NCBI RefSeq assembly: GCF_001898175.1 | Contig: NZ_MKTH01000002.1 | Span: 1 to 64,000 of the forward strand | DNA length: 64,000 nucleotides | Origin: Cellulomonas sp. 73-92 | Lineage (GTDB): Bacteria > Actinomycetota > Actinomycetes > Actinomycetales > Cellulomonadaceae | Reading direction: 5' to 3' | Shown here: positions 43,898 to 53,216 of the stretch, in pieces | How the letters are laid out: each line of letters starts with the position of its first letter | How positions within the stretch are numbered: the stretch's first letter is position 1 | The notes under the pieces: model-generated | Database searches by the model: none | The model's input: only the letters and a program-made list of their open reading frames with translations | Told to the model about the DNA's origin: nothing | Translations under genes and position numbers: made by a program

Positions 43898-45049
43898 ATG
43901 GCCAGCACGTCCGAGACGGACACCAGGGCGTTCGAGCAGACGGCACCGCGATGGCTGCGCACGGCCGGAGGGGTGTCGTGGCGGCTGCTCGTCGTCACCG
44001 GCGCCGTCGTCGTCGTGTTCTTCGCGCTGTCGAAGGTCCAGCTCGTCGTCATCGCCGTGTTCCTGGCGCTCGTCATCACCGCCGTGCTGCGGCCGGTCGT
44101 CAACTGGCTGTCCCGGTGGGTGCCGCGGGGCCTGGCCGTCGGCCTGGCCCTGCTGCTCGGGACCGCCTTCCTCGCCGGGATGCTCACTTACGTCGTCTAC
44201 TCGGTGGCCAACCAGTGGACGTCGCTGTCGAGCCAGTTCGGCCAGGGCATCGACCAGATCACGCAGTGGCTCACCGCCGGACACCTGCCGTTCCAGCTGA
44301 CGAACGAGCAGCTGACGGCCGGGATTAACCAGGGCGTGCAGTGGGTGCAGAGCCACGCCGGCCAGATCGCCGGTCAGGCCGCCGCCAGCGCCGGCTCGGC
44401 CGTCGAGGTGTTCACCGCCGTGATCATCGCGGTGTTCTGCGCGATCTTCTTCCTCGCGCGCGGCGCCGAGATGTGGACGTGGTTCCTCAACCAGCTGCCC
44501 GCCCGGGTCCGCAGGGGCTGGATCTCCGCCGGTGTGGCGGGGTGGAGCTCGTTCTCCGGCTACACGCGCGGCATCGTCATCATCGCCGTCACCGACGGGC
44601 TCCTCGCCTTCATCTGGCTCGCGGTGCTGCGCATCCCGCTCGCCGCGCCGCTGGCGGTGCTGGTGCTGCTGGGCGCGTTCGTGCCGCTCGTCGGCGCCCC
44701 GGCGGCGATGGTCGTGGCGATGATCGTCGCGCTCGCGACGAAGGGCGTGGTCTGGGCCCTGCTCGTCGGCCTCGGCATCGCGCTCATCGGGCAGTTCGAG
44801 GGCCACGTGCTCCAGCCGTTGGTCATGGGCCGGCAGGTGTCGCTTCACCCCATCGTCATCGCGCTGTCGGTGGCCACGGGCGGCCTGGTCGCGGGCATCT
44901 TCGGCGCCGTCGTCGTGGTGCCGCTGGTCTCGGTGACATGGGCGGTGTTCTCGCACCTGCGCACGCTGGACCCGCCGATGAGCGAGCTCGAGGTGGAGGC
45001 CGCCACCGGGCAGGTCCCCGTGGTGGCGCAGGCCCCGCCCGGGGACTAG
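43898..45049 (+). CDS. AI-2E family (PerM-like) permease
   Basis: 383-residue membrane protein of the AI-2E transporter family (PF01594 type). About eight hydrophobic segments, a central loop with QFGQGIDQITQWL, and conserved C-terminal features: LLGAFVPLVGAP (PxxG), LIGQFEGHVLQPLVMGR and HPIVIALSVATGG. The C-terminal 40 residues are cytoplasmic. Substrate of actinobacterial members is unknown. ATG 43898 with AGGAGG five bases upstream decides the start. Convergent with dnaE2, one base between stops. Confidence 0.93.
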   Translation: MASTSETDTRAFEQTAPRWLRTAGGVSWRLLVVTGAVVVVFFALSKVQLVVIAVFLALVITAVLRPVVNWLSRWVPRGLAVGLALLLGTAFLAGMLTYVVYSVANQWTSLSSQFGQGIDQITQWLTAGHLPFQLTNEQLTAGINQGVQWVQSHAGQIAGQAAASAGSAVEVFTAVIIAVFCAIFFLARGAEMWTWFLNQLPARVRRGWISAGVAGWSSFSGYTRGIVIIAVTDGLLAFIWLAVLRIPLAAPLAVLVLLGAFVPLVGAPAAMVVAMIVALATKGVVWALLVGLGIALIGQFEGHVLQPLVMGRQVSLHPIVIALSVATGGLVAGIFGAVVVVPLVSVTWAVFSHLRTLDPPMSELEVEAATGQVPVVAQAPPGD

Positions 45050-45050
45050 C

Positions 45051-48000
45051 TCATCGGAAGTCCCGGCTCGACGTGCGCACCCGCAGCGACAGCGGGGCGA
45101 GGTGCTCGGCGACGAGGTTCGTCGCGTCGTCGTTGCGTTCCAGGCGGCCGCGCACGACGAGCGCCTTCGAGGTCCGTGCGGTGCGCCGGAACCTCTGCCA
45201 CAGCCCCGCCGAGCAGATGACGTTGAGCAGCCCCGTCTCGTCCTCCAGCGACAGGAACGTCACCCCCTGCGCGGTGCCCGGCCGCTGCCGGTGCGTCACC
45301 ACGCCCGCGACCGCCACCCGCCCGCCGGGCACGGGGTCCCGGTAGGTGTCCGCCACGCGCAGCACACCCGCCTCGTCGAGGCCGCCGCGGACGAACTGCG
45401 TGGGGTACGAGTCGACGGACACGCCCGTCGCCCACACGTCGGCGGTCGCCTCCTCGACGACCTCCAGGCCCGGCAGGGTCGGCGCGGTCACGCCGACCGA
45501 CACCCCCGGCAGGGTGTCCGGCCCCTCGGCGGCCAGCGCGCCGGCCGCCCACAGCCCCTCGCGCCGGCTGACGCCCAGCGGGGCCAGCGCGCCCGCCGTC
45601 GCGAGCGACTCGAGCTGGGCGGTCGTCAGGTCCACGCGGCGCACCAGGTCGTGGAGGTCCGCGAAGGGCCCGTGCGCCGTCCGCTCGTCGACCAGCCGCG
45701 TCGCGGTCTCCTCGCCGATGGCCCGCACCGGCGCCAGGCCGAGCCGGATCGCCAGCGATCGCTCGTCGTGCCCCAGCATGCCGGGGGCGGGCACGTCGCC
45801 CGTGCCGCTCGGCCGGGGCCGCAGCAGCGGCTCGCCGCCCGGCGGGGTCGGCCCCACGCGTTCGACGAGCGCCTGCACGCCGGAGGCCTGCACGTCGGGG
45901 CGCAGCACGCCGATGCCGTGCCGGCGGGCGTCGGCGACGAGGCTCTGCGGCGAGTAGAAGCCCATCGGCTGGGCCGCGAGCACACCCGCGTAGAACGCGG
46001 CCGGGTGGTACACCTTCAGCCACGCGCTGGCGTACACCAGGTAGGCGAACGAGTACGCGTGCGACTCCGGGAACCCGAAGTCGGCGAACGCCTTGAGCTT
46101 GTCGTAGATCTGCTCGCCGACGTCCCGCGCGATGCCGTTGCGCGCCATCCCGTCCAGCAGACGCTGGTGCAGCGCCTGCATCCGCTCGAGCGACCGCTTC
46201 GAGCCCATCGCCCGGCGCAGCTGGTCCGCCTCCGCCGGCGTGAACCCGGCGGCGTCGACCGCCATCTGCATCAGCTGCTCCTGGAAGAGGGGCACGCCCT
46301 TGGTCCGCTCGAGCGACGGCCGCAGCAGATCATGGAGGTACGTCACCTTCTCGCGTCCCTTGGCCCGCTCGATGTACGGGTGCACCGACCCGCCCTGGAT
46401 GGGCCCGGGCCGGATGAGCGCGACCTCGACGACGATGTCGTAGAAGTTCTTCGGGGCCAGCCGCGGCAGCGTGCCCATCTGCGCGCGCGACTCCACCTGG
46501 AACACCCCGACCGAGTCCGCGGCGCTCAGCAGCTCGTAGACCTTCGGGTCCTCCTGCGGCAGGCCGTGCAGCGTCAGCCGCTCGCCGGTGTGCCGCTCGA
46601 CCTCGCCGAACATCAGCCGCAGCGCGGTGAGCATCCCCAGCCCGAGCAGGTCGAACTTCACCAGGCCGGCGTCGGCGCAGTCGTCCTTGTCCCACTGGAG
46701 CACGGTGCGCCCCGGCATCCGCGCCCACTCCACCGGGCACACCTCGATGACCGGCCGGTCGCACATCACCATGCCCCCGGAGTGGATGCCCAGGTGCCGC
46801 GGCAGGCGCAGCATCCGCTCCGCCAGGTCGATCACCGCGTCCGGGATCTCGGCCTCCGCCTCGGCGGACGGCGGCAGCACCGACGGCACCACGTCGTGGC
46901 CGCCCTCGACGGGCGTGCCGGGCGCCGGTTCGGGCGCCGCGGGTCCGGACCGATACACCGTCCACCACTCGCTGGGGATCCTCGGCCCGCGCAGGCTCCC
47001 CCACCGTTCGATCGACGTGCTCCACGCGTCCTGCTGGCCGACGTCGTAGCCGAGCGCCCTGGCCGCGTCGCGCACCGCCGAGCGCGGACGGTAGGAGATG
47101 ACGTTCGCCACCTGCGCGGCGTGCTCACGCCCGTGCGTGGTGTAGACGTACTGGATCACCTCCTCGCGCCGCTTCGACTCGATGTCGACGTCGATGTCCG
47201 GCGGGCCGTCCCGCTCGGGGGCGAGGAATCGCTCGAACAGCAGGTGGTGCGCCACGGCGTCGACCGCGGTGACCCCGAGCGCGTAGCAGACCGCCGAGTT
47301 GGCGGCCGACCCCCGGCCCTGCGCGAGGATCCCGTTCCTGCGGCAGAACTCGACGAGGTCGTAGACGACGAGGAAGTACCCCGGGAAGCCGAGGTCCTCG
47401 ATGACGCGCAGCTCGTGCTCGATCTGCGCGTACGCGCCCGCGACGCGCTCGTGCCCGGGCGGTCCGTAGCGCTCGAGGGCGCCCCGGCGGACGAGCTCGC
47501 GCAGCCAGCTGGCCTCGTCGTGCCCCGGCGGCACCGGGTACGGCGGCAGCCTGGGCGCGACGAGGGACAGGTCGAAGGCGCACTCCAGCGCCAGCTCCGC
47601 GGCGGTCGGCACCGCCCGCGGGTGGCGGCGGTGCAGCGCGAGCATCTCGGCCGCCGAGCGCAGGTGCGCCATCGGGGCGCCGGGCAGCCAGCCGTCCATG
47701 TCGTCGAGCGCGGAGCGTGCCCGCACGGCCGCGAGCGCCGCCGCGAGGTCCGCGTCGCGCGGCGTGGCGTAGTGGACGTTCCCCGTCGCGACGAGCGGCA
47801 GACGGGCACCGGCGGCGAGCTCGGCGAGCGCGTCGGAGAGCTCGGCGTCGTGGGCGTCCCCGGAGGCGGTGACCTCGACCGCGACGTTGTCCCGCCCGAA
47901 CAGCGCCGTCAGCCGGTCGAGCTCGGTGCGTGCGGCGTCGAACCCGCCCGGGACCACCCCCGCGGTCCCCGACGGGTCGCCGCCGGACAACGCGCGGCGC

Positions 48001-48491
48001 ACCGAACCCTTGCGGCAGCCGGTCAGCACCAGCCACCGCCCGGCGGCGCGCTCCGCCAGCTCCTCGAGGTGGTACTCGGCGGCGCCCTTCTCCCCGGTGC
48101 GCAGGTGCCCCTCGGCGATGGCGCGCGACAGCGCCCGGTAGCCGTCCGGCCCGCGGGCCAGCACGACGAGGTGCGTCGCCCGCGGGTCGGGGACGGCCGT
48201 CGGCGGGTCGAGCACGGGCAGGCCGGGCGTCGCACGGGTCCGCTCGCGCGGGTGCCGGCGCCCGTCGGGTGCGGGCAGGTGCAGCTCGGCGCCGAACACC
48301 GTCGGCAGCTCGACCGCCTTGGCGGCCTGGCTGAACCGCACCACGCCGTACAGCCCGTCGTGGTCCGTCACCCCCAGGGCCTCCAGCCCGAGCCGGGACG
48401 CCTCGGCGGCGAGCTCCTCCGGCTGGCTGGCCCCGTCGAGGAACGAGTAGGCGGTGTGGGCGTGCAGCTCCGCGTAGCGGACGTCAGTCAT
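45051..48491 (-). CDS. dnaE2: Error-prone DNA polymerase III alpha (DnaE2/ImuC)
   Basis: 1146 residues. N-terminal PHP domain (YAELHAHTAYSFLDGAS, VTDHDGLYG), C-family polymerase core with AQGRGSAANSAVCYALG and metal Asp in PPDIDVDIES, then fingers, tandem HhH (about 940-990) and an OB domain near the end (VAVAGVVTHRQRPGTAQG). Mismatch-prone polymerase of the ImuA-ImuB-DnaE2 mutasome that copies past lesions. ATG 48491 overlaps the imuB stop by eight bases. Last gene of the SOS operon. Confidence 0.96.
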   Translation of the reverse strand: MTDVRYAELHAHTAYSFLDGASQPEELAAEASRLGLEALGVTDHDGLYGVVRFSQAAKAVELPTVFGAELHLPAPDGRRHPRERTRATPGLPVLDPPTAVPDPRATHLVVLARGPDGYRALSRAIAEGHLRTGEKGAAEYHLEELAERAAGRWLVLTGCRKGSVRRALSGGDPSGTAGVVPGGFDAARTELDRLTALFGRDNVAVEVTASGDAHDAELSDALAELAAGARLPLVATGNVHYATPRDADLAAALAAVRARSALDDMDGWLPGAPMAHLRSAAEMLALHRRHPRAVPTAAELALECAFDLSLVAPRLPPYPVPPGHDEASWLRELVRRGALERYGPPGHERVAGAYAQIEHELRVIEDLGFPGYFLVVYDLVEFCRRNGILAQGRGSAANSAVCYALGVTAVDAVAHHLLFERFLAPERDGPPDIDVDIESKRREEVIQYVYTTHGREHAAQVANVISYRPRSAVRDAARALGYDVGQQDAWSTSIERWGSLRGPRIPSEWWTVYRSGPAAPEPAPGTPVEGGHDVVPSVLPPSAEAEAEIPDAVIDLAERMLRLPRHLGIHSGGMVMCDRPVIEVCPVEWARMPGRTVLQWDKDDCADAGLVKFDLLGLGMLTALRLMFGEVERHTGERLTLHGLPQEDPKVYELLSAADSVGVFQVESRAQMGTLPRLAPKNFYDIVVEVALIRPGPIQGGSVHPYIERAKGREKVTYLHDLLRPSLERTKGVPLFQEQLMQMAVDAAGFTPAEADQLRRAMGSKRSLERMQALHQRLLDGMARNGIARDVGEQIYDKLKAFADFGFPESHAYSFAYLVYASAWLKVYHPAAFYAGVLAAQPMGFYSPQSLVADARRHGIGVLRPDVQASGVQALVERVGPTPPGGEPLLRPRPSGTGDVPAPGMLGHDERSLAIRLGLAPVRAIGEETATRLVDERTAHGPFADLHDLVRRVDLTTAQLESLATAGALAPLGVSRREGLWAAGALAAEGPDTLPGVSVGVTAPTLPGLEVVEEATADVWATGVSVDSYPTQFVRGGLDEAGVLRVADTYRDPVPGGRVAVAGVVTHRQRPGTAQGVTFLSLEDETGLLNVICSAGLWQRFRRTARTSKALVVRGRLERNDDATNLVAEHLAPLSLRVRTSSRDFR

Positions 48492-50205
48492 ACGTCGCCT
48501 CGCACGTCCACCCCTGGCCGGGGGTCCCGACGAGCAGCACGCCGCGCCCGTCGTCGAGCGCCACCTGCAGGTGGGCACGCACCACCGGGCCGACCGACCC
48601 CGGCGCCCACCACCGCTCGCACACCGGCCACGGCCCCGCCCACCCGACGACCGCCGACGAGCGCGTCTCCTGGGTGGCGGCGACCGACGAGCGCCCCCCG
48701 CCCAGGGGCGAGCGCACGCCCTGGCTCCCGTCGACGGACCCGTCCCTCCCCGGCCGCCCGTCCCCTGTCGCCGTCGGCTCGTCGGGCGGCCAGACGACGA
48801 CCGCCGGTTCCCCCACGAGCCCGGTCCGCTCGTCGTACCGCACCGCGTTCCCGAGGGCGTCCCGCAGCTCGACCCGGCACGAGGCCGTCAGCACCGTCGC
48901 CGGCGCCGGCTCGGGCAGTCGCCCGGGCCAGGGTCGGTCGACCGGCCGTGGCGGGTCGATCTGCTCGCCCCACGCCCGCAGGTGGACCTGCTCGCGCACG
49001 TCGCGTCCGCCCGCCAGGGTGGCGACGAGCACCCCCGAGCCGCCGATGATCCCCTGCACCCGCTCCAGGGCGCGGTGCGCACGCAGGTCCCCACCCGACG
49101 GGCCGCCCCACAGGCGCCCCTGCTCGGCGGCGGCCGGCAGCACGTCGAGCGCGGTGAGGGTCAGGCGCACCAGCGTCACCGGGTGCTCTTCGTGCCCCGG
49201 CGACCCGGCGGTCAGCCATCCCTCGAGCTGCCAGCGGATCCGGTCGGTCATCCGTGCCGGGGTCAGCCCGCCCCAGCCGCCGAGGTCGGTGCGCCACGTG
49301 CGGGCGAGCACCGTGCCGTCGTCGGTGGCCGCCGCCACCTCCAGCCGGCCGCAGGCGACGCCGCGCGCCACCAGGTCGTCGTGCAGCTGCTCGGCGAGCC
49401 GCCGTCCGGCGAAGGTCGCCTGGTCCACCCGCTCCAGCGGCGGGTCCAGGTCGGCCGTCGCGACGAGGTCGGCCTCCGGGCGCCGGCGCGCGGGCGGCCG
49501 CTCGTCGAGCCCGTTCGCCAGCAGGTGCGCCCACGTCCCGAGCCGCCCGAACCGCGCGTGCACGCTGCCCGTCGGCAGCGCCGCCAGCCCGCCGAGCGTC
49601 CGCAGCCCGAGCCGCTGCAGCAGGTCGACGAGGTCCGCCACCTGGGCCGCCTGCTCGTCGGTGACGGTGGCGTGCACCAGCTCGTCGATCCCGTACCCGG
49701 CGAGGAACGCCGCCGAGCATCCCGCTGTGACCACCGCCCCGGTGCGCGCCGCCAGCACCGCCGCCAGCAGCCCGTCGGCCGTGCCCACGCCGCACTCGAA
49801 GCCCGTGCCCGCCACGGCATCGACGAGGGCGACCGCCAGCGCCTCCTCCGAGCCGTGGTACCGGCTCGCGCCACCCGCCGGCAGCAGCAGCAGGCCGGGC
49901 CGGGCGACCTCGACGCCGGCGACGACGCCCTCCACCGCGGTGGCGACCGGCTCGAACGCGCGCACGTCCCGCGCGTCGTCGGCGGCCAGCAGCACGAGCT
50001 CGGGGCAGCAGCCCTGCGCCTGCCGGCGGCGCATGCCACGGCGGACACCCTCGGCACGGGCGAGCGCCGAGGTCGCGACGATCCGCTGCCCGTCGTGCAC
50101 CGCCGCCGGCAGGTGCCCCGGGATGCCGACCGCCGCGGCCGCCGCGGCGACCGGCCAGTCCGGCACCCAGACGACAGTGGTCCGGGTGATGAGGGACGTG
50201 CTCAT
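48484..50205 (-). CDS. imuB: ImuB, Y-family polymerase-like mutasome hub
   Basis: 573 residues. N-terminal Y-family-like fold (VVWVPDWPVAAAAAAVGIPG, GVRRGMRRRQAQGCCPEL) in which the usual catalytic Asp/Glu residues are missing, as in characterised ImuB, which is inactive but tethers DnaE2, ImuA and the sliding clamp. A helix-hairpin-helix-like segment (LVDLLQRLGLRTLGGLAALP) follows. The C-terminal part is Gly/Ser/Arg-rich and variable. Overlaps imuA (ATGA at 50202-50205) and dnaE2. Confidence 0.93.
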   Translation of the reverse strand: MSTSLITRTTVVWVPDWPVAAAAAAVGIPGHLPAAVHDGQRIVATSALARAEGVRRGMRRRQAQGCCPELVLLAADDARDVRAFEPVATAVEGVVAGVEVARPGLLLLPAGGASRYHGSEEALAVALVDAVAGTGFECGVGTADGLLAAVLAARTGAVVTAGCSAAFLAGYGIDELVHATVTDEQAAQVADLVDLLQRLGLRTLGGLAALPTGSVHARFGRLGTWAHLLANGLDERPPARRRPEADLVATADLDPPLERVDQATFAGRRLAEQLHDDLVARGVACGRLEVAAATDDGTVLARTWRTDLGGWGGLTPARMTDRIRWQLEGWLTAGSPGHEEHPVTLVRLTLTALDVLPAAAEQGRLWGGPSGGDLRAHRALERVQGIIGGSGVLVATLAGGRDVREQVHLRAWGEQIDPPRPVDRPWPGRLPEPAPATVLTASCRVELRDALGNAVRYDERTGLVGEPAVVVWPPDEPTATGDGRPGRDGSVDGSQGVRSPLGGGRSSVAATQETRSSAVVGWAGPWPVCERWWAPGSVGPVVRAHLQVALDDGRGVLLVGTPGQGWTCEATYD

Positions 50206-51011
50206 CCGACGAGCCTCAGTCCTTCGCCCGGCGCCGCCACGGGGGCCACCGCCGGCTCGTCGGGCACCTGCGCACCCAGCGGCAGGACGAGGTCGACCGT
50301 GCGCCCGGCCCCCACCCCGCGCCCCGTGCGCGCCACCCGCAGCCGGTGCGCGCGCAGCCAGCCGTCGCCGGTGCCGACCCCGGTCCACCGGCCACCCTCG
50401 ACGACGAGCGTGGTGCCCGCGCCCGGCCACGCGTACGTCGGCATGAGCACCGCCCCGCGGTCCCGGGCTCGCGCCGCCAGCCGTCGCCGGTCGGCGTCGG
50501 TCAGCCGCGCCCCGGGGCCGACGACGACGACGTCCAGCCCGTCGAGCAGCGCCGCCACCACCGCCGGCGCGTCCGCCCCCGGCGACGGCACCATCGCCAG
50601 CCGCTCGAGGTCCAGCCCGGCCTGCGATGCCGCCAGCACCCCGAGGTCCGGGCGCCCGACGACGGCGACCCACGCGCCGTGCGCGCACGCGTGCGCCAGC
50701 AGCGCCAGGACCAGCGAGGTCGACCCCGTCACCGCGGTGGTGCCGCCGCGGCGCAGCCCCTCGGGCAGCAGCGGCGCCAGCGCCGGCGGCACCGCCATCG
50801 GGGGCCGCTCGGCCGTGATGAGGGCGGCCGGCCGCGCTGGTTCGTCGTCCGCTGCCGGGACCGACGGCACCGCGGACGGCGCCGCCGGGGCCGCGCGGAC
50901 GCTGCGTGCCCCCGTGCGCAGCTCCGCGCGTGCCAGCGCCTCCCACGCCAGCGCCGCGCGCTCGGCCCGGGCCTGCGCCGCCACCTCGCGGGCCTCCGCC
51001 ACGGCCGTCAT
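50202..51011 (-). CDS. imuA: ImuA-like (SulA/RecA-related) mutasome protein
   Basis: 269 residues. Central RecA-like part: GGTTAVTGSTSLVLALLAHA, then GAWVAVVGRPDLGVLAAS and DVVVVGPGARLTDADRRRL. Short and degenerate like actinobacterial ImuA', which supports ImuB and RecA-linked mutagenesis. Family assignment rests mainly on order imuA-imuB-dnaE2. ATG 51011 with GGGCAGGG upstream. A LexA box begins 26 bases upstream. First gene of the operon. Confidence 0.85.
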   Translation of the reverse strand: MTAVAEAREVAAQARAERAALAWEALARAELRTGARSVRAAPAAPSAVPSVPAADDEPARPAALITAERPPMAVPPALAPLLPEGLRRGGTTAVTGSTSLVLALLAHACAHGAWVAVVGRPDLGVLAASQAGLDLERLAMVPSPGADAPAVVAALLDGLDVVVVGPGARLTDADRRRLAARARDRGAVLMPTYAWPGAGTTLVVEGGRWTGVGTGDGWLRAHRLRVARTGRGVGAGRTVDLVLPLGAQVPDEPAVAPVAAPGEGLRLVG

Positions 51012-51036
51012 GCCCTGCCCCCTACCAGCTCGTTCT

Positions 51037-51050
51037 CGAACACACGTTCG
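51037..51050. promoter_or_regulatory. LexA (SOS) box of the imuA-imuB-dnaE2 operon
   Basis: CGAACACACGTTCG fits CGAACRNRYGTTCG at every position. It lies 25 bases upstream of the imuA ATG and controls the mutasome operon. Divergent PEBP gene starts about 105 bases to the right and could share it. Confidence 0.92.
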
Positions 51051-51154
51051 ATGATGCCAGTACACGCCGACACGCCCTCCGTGTCAATCGACCGCGAGCG
51101 CCGACGGCCGCCACGGACCATGCTGGGACGCACCACCGACGCAGGAGGTCACCG

Positions 51155-51688
51155 ATGACGTCCCTCGACCGCCCGGTCGCGGAGGACCCCTACGGCAAGC
51201 TGCCGCCCGTCCCCTCCTTCACCCTCACCAGCCCCGACATCACCGACGGGTCCCGGCTGCCCGCCGTGTACGCCGTGGACGGCGGCAACCAGTCCCCCGC
51301 CCTCGCCTGGAGCGGCTTCCCGGCCGGCACCCGCTCGTTCCTCGTCAACTGCTTCGACCCCGACGCGCCCACGCCCTCCGGCTACTGGCACTGGACCGTC
51401 GTCGACGTCCCCGGGACCGTCACGTCCCTCGACCACGGCGCGGGCGGCCACGGCGGCGCCCACCTGCCGCGCGGCGCGTTCCACGTGCGCAGCGACGGCG
51501 GCGACGACGGCTACGAGGGCGCCGGACCGCCCCGGGGCGACCGGGCGCACCGCTACGTCTTCGCCGTGCACGCCCTGGACGTGGACGAGCTGGGCGTCGG
51601 GCCGACGACGAGCCCGGCGGCCGTCGCGTTCACCGCCCGCGGCCACACGCTGGCCCGGGCGACGCTCACCGCCACCTACTCGCGGTAG
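51155..51688 (+). CDS. YbhB/YbcL (PEBP) family protein
   Basis: 177 residues of the phosphatidylethanolamine-binding/Raf-kinase-inhibitor-like family: FTLTSPDITDGSRLP, NQSPALAWSGFPAGT, FDPDAPTPSGYWHWTVVDVP (DPDAP and GxxxHW motifs), GAGPPRGDRAHRYVF (GPxPP-like and HRY). Function in bacteria unknown. GGAGGT upstream of ATG 51155. Divergent from imuA. Confidence 0.95.
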   Translation: MTSLDRPVAEDPYGKLPPVPSFTLTSPDITDGSRLPAVYAVDGGNQSPALAWSGFPAGTRSFLVNCFDPDAPTPSGYWHWTVVDVPGTVTSLDHGAGGHGGAHLPRGAFHVRSDGGDDGYEGAGPPRGDRAHRYVFAVHALDVDELGVGPTTSPAAVAFTARGHTLARATLTATYSR

Positions 51689-51869
51689 CCCCAGGCCCGA
51701 CGAACCCGCGGCCGGGCGGGCTCGCGCGGTCCTGGCACGACGAGCCGGCGTCGGTCGCGGTCGAGCGCCACGCGCCCCGACGGGTCGCCAGGTCGTGCCG
51801 CTCCGGGACGACGAACCAGCGGGCGGTCGCGGCACGACGAGCGTCGCCGCGGCGAGCTACCGTGCGGGC
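51689..51869. repeat. Short intergenic repeats
   Basis: Between the PEBP and first YbaK genes. The words CGACGAACC (two copies), GGCACGACGAGC (two copies) and GTCGCGG recur, with related CGGGCGG. They look like small dispersed intergenic repeats; no gene. Confidence 0.4.
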
Positions 51870-52430
51870 ATGCCGACGCTGACCTGGGTGCCCGCCCTCG
51901 CGCGCCCCGACCTGCTCGCACCGGCGACCGCGGCCGCGCTCACCTCCTGGGCCGCGGCCGTCGCGGAGGTGGCCGACGAGGTCCACGTGACCGAGATCGA
52001 CCCCGACCTCGCCGACACCGCCGCCCTCAACGAGGCCTACGGCCTGCCGTCGTCGGGCTCGGTCAACTGCGTGCTCGTCGTCGGCCGGCGCGAGGGCACC
52101 GAACGCCTCGCGGCCGCCGGCGTGCGCGCCACCACGCGCGCCGACGTCAACAACGTCGTCAAGCGGCTGCTCGACGTCCGGAAGGCCACCTTCCTGCCGA
52201 TGGACCGCGCCACCGCCGAGTCCGGCATGGAGTACGGCGGCATCACGTTCCTCGGCCTGCCTGGGCACTACCGGGTGCTGATCGACGCCTCGGTGGCGAG
52301 CACCGATCCCGACGCCGGCGACCGCGTGGTCATCGGCAGCGGCGTGCGCCGCTCCAAGCTGTCCCTGCCCGGGGCGCTGCTGGCGAGCGCGCCCGGCATC
52401 GAGCTCGTGGAGGGGCTGGCGCTCTCGTGA
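51870..52430 (+). CDS. YbaK/EbsC family protein (first copy)
   Basis: 186 residues: VNCVLVVGRREGTERLAAAG, TRADVNNVVKRLLDVRKATF (Lys of the deacylase-like site), MEYGGITFLGLPGHYRVLID, VVIGSGVRRSKLSLPG. YbaK proteins edit mischarged tRNA in characterised members (Ybak/ProX-like); the activity here is not shown. ATG 51870. Its stop overlaps the second YbaK gene by four bases. Confidence 0.87.
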   Translation: MPTLTWVPALARPDLLAPATAAALTSWAAAVAEVADEVHVTEIDPDLADTAALNEAYGLPSSGSVNCVLVVGRREGTERLAAAGVRATTRADVNNVVKRLLDVRKATFLPMDRATAESGMEYGGITFLGLPGHYRVLIDASVASTDPDAGDRVVIGSGVRRSKLSLPGALLASAPGIELVEGLALS

Positions 52431-52939
52431 GCGACGCGAGCGCGGGCGCCGCCACGACCGGCCCGGCGGACGGCGAGGCGCGCGCCGCCGCCGCGCTGGC
52501 GGCCGCCGGCGTCCCCTACGCGATCACCCGGCACGGCCGGGTCAGCTCCCTGGCCGAGGCCGCCGCGGCCCGCGGCCTGGAACCCGCCGACGTGCTCAAG
52601 ACGATCGTCGTGCGACGTGGTGGCGACGACTTCCTCTTCGTCCTGGTCCCGGGCGACCGGACCATCTCCTGGCCCAAGCTCCGCGCGCTGCTCGGCATCA
52701 GCCGGATGTCGATGCCGGACGCCGCCACCGCCAAGGACGTCACCGGGTACGAGCGGGGCACCATCACCCCGTTCGGCTCGCTGCGCGCCTGGCCGGTGAT
52801 CGCCGACGAGCGCGTCACCGGCGGACGCAGCGTCTCCATCGGCGCCGGCGCGCACGGCGTCGCCGCGACGCTCGTCGGCGACGACGTGGTCCGCGCGCTG
52901 GGGGCGACCGTCGCCGACGTGACGGACCCGGAGTCCTGA
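52427..52939 (+). CDS. YbaK/EbsC family protein (second copy)
   Basis: 170 residues: VPYAITRHGRVSSLAEAAAA, PADVLKTIVVRRGGDDFLFVLVPG (Lys), ITPFGSLRAWPVIADERV, SVSIGAGAHGVAA. Close to bacterial Cys-tRNA(Pro)/Ala-tRNA(Pro) deacylases. The conserved TIV/VVR lysine is present. GTG 52427 overlaps the first copy (GTGA). The two copies are only distantly similar, so they are paralogues of different subfamilies rather than a recent duplication. Confidence 0.9.
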   Translation: MSDASAGAATTGPADGEARAAAALAAAGVPYAITRHGRVSSLAEAAAARGLEPADVLKTIVVRRGGDDFLFVLVPGDRTISWPKLRALLGISRMSMPDAATAKDVTGYERGTITPFGSLRAWPVIADERVTGGRSVSIGAGAHGVAATLVGDDVVRALGATVADVTDPES

Positions 52940-52958
52940 GCACCGGTCGACGACCCGC

Positions 52959-53216
52959 TCAGCCGGCCGCCGGGACACCCCGCCGGGGGCGCCGCGGCCG
53001 GACGAGCCCGACGAGCGACACGATCGCCCACACGCCCTCGAGCAGCAGGAACCCCCACTGGCTCGTGACGGCCGCCTGGACGGCGAGCGTGCCGGAGCCC
53101 ACGAGGTTGAGGACGAGGTACCGCACGGACGTGGTCTCGAGACGCCCGGCCTGCGACGCCGCGAACGCGGCGAGCACGAGCAACGAGCCGACGACCTGGA
53201 CGACCTGACCTGCCAT
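52959..53216 (-). CDS. Small CBU_0592-type membrane protein
   Basis: 85 residues with three hydrophobic helices (VVGSLLVLAAFAASQAG, SVRYLVLNLVGSGTLAVQA, WGFLLLEGVWAIVSLVGLV) of the family of small integral proteins that begin with two Gly/Ala-rich helices. Function unknown. ATG 53216. Convergent with the YbaK pair. Confidence 0.8.
   Translation of the reverse strand: MAGQVVQVVGSLLVLAAFAASQAGRLETTSVRYLVLNLVGSGTLAVQAAVTSQWGFLLLEGVWAIVSLVGLVRPRRPRRGVPAAG

Noticed and set aside
48484-50946. Extension of imuB to 50946 (820 residues).
   Set aside because: The extra N-terminal region is an Arg/Ala/Gly-rich shadow of imuA; ATG 50205 starts the conserved part and overlaps the imuA stop.
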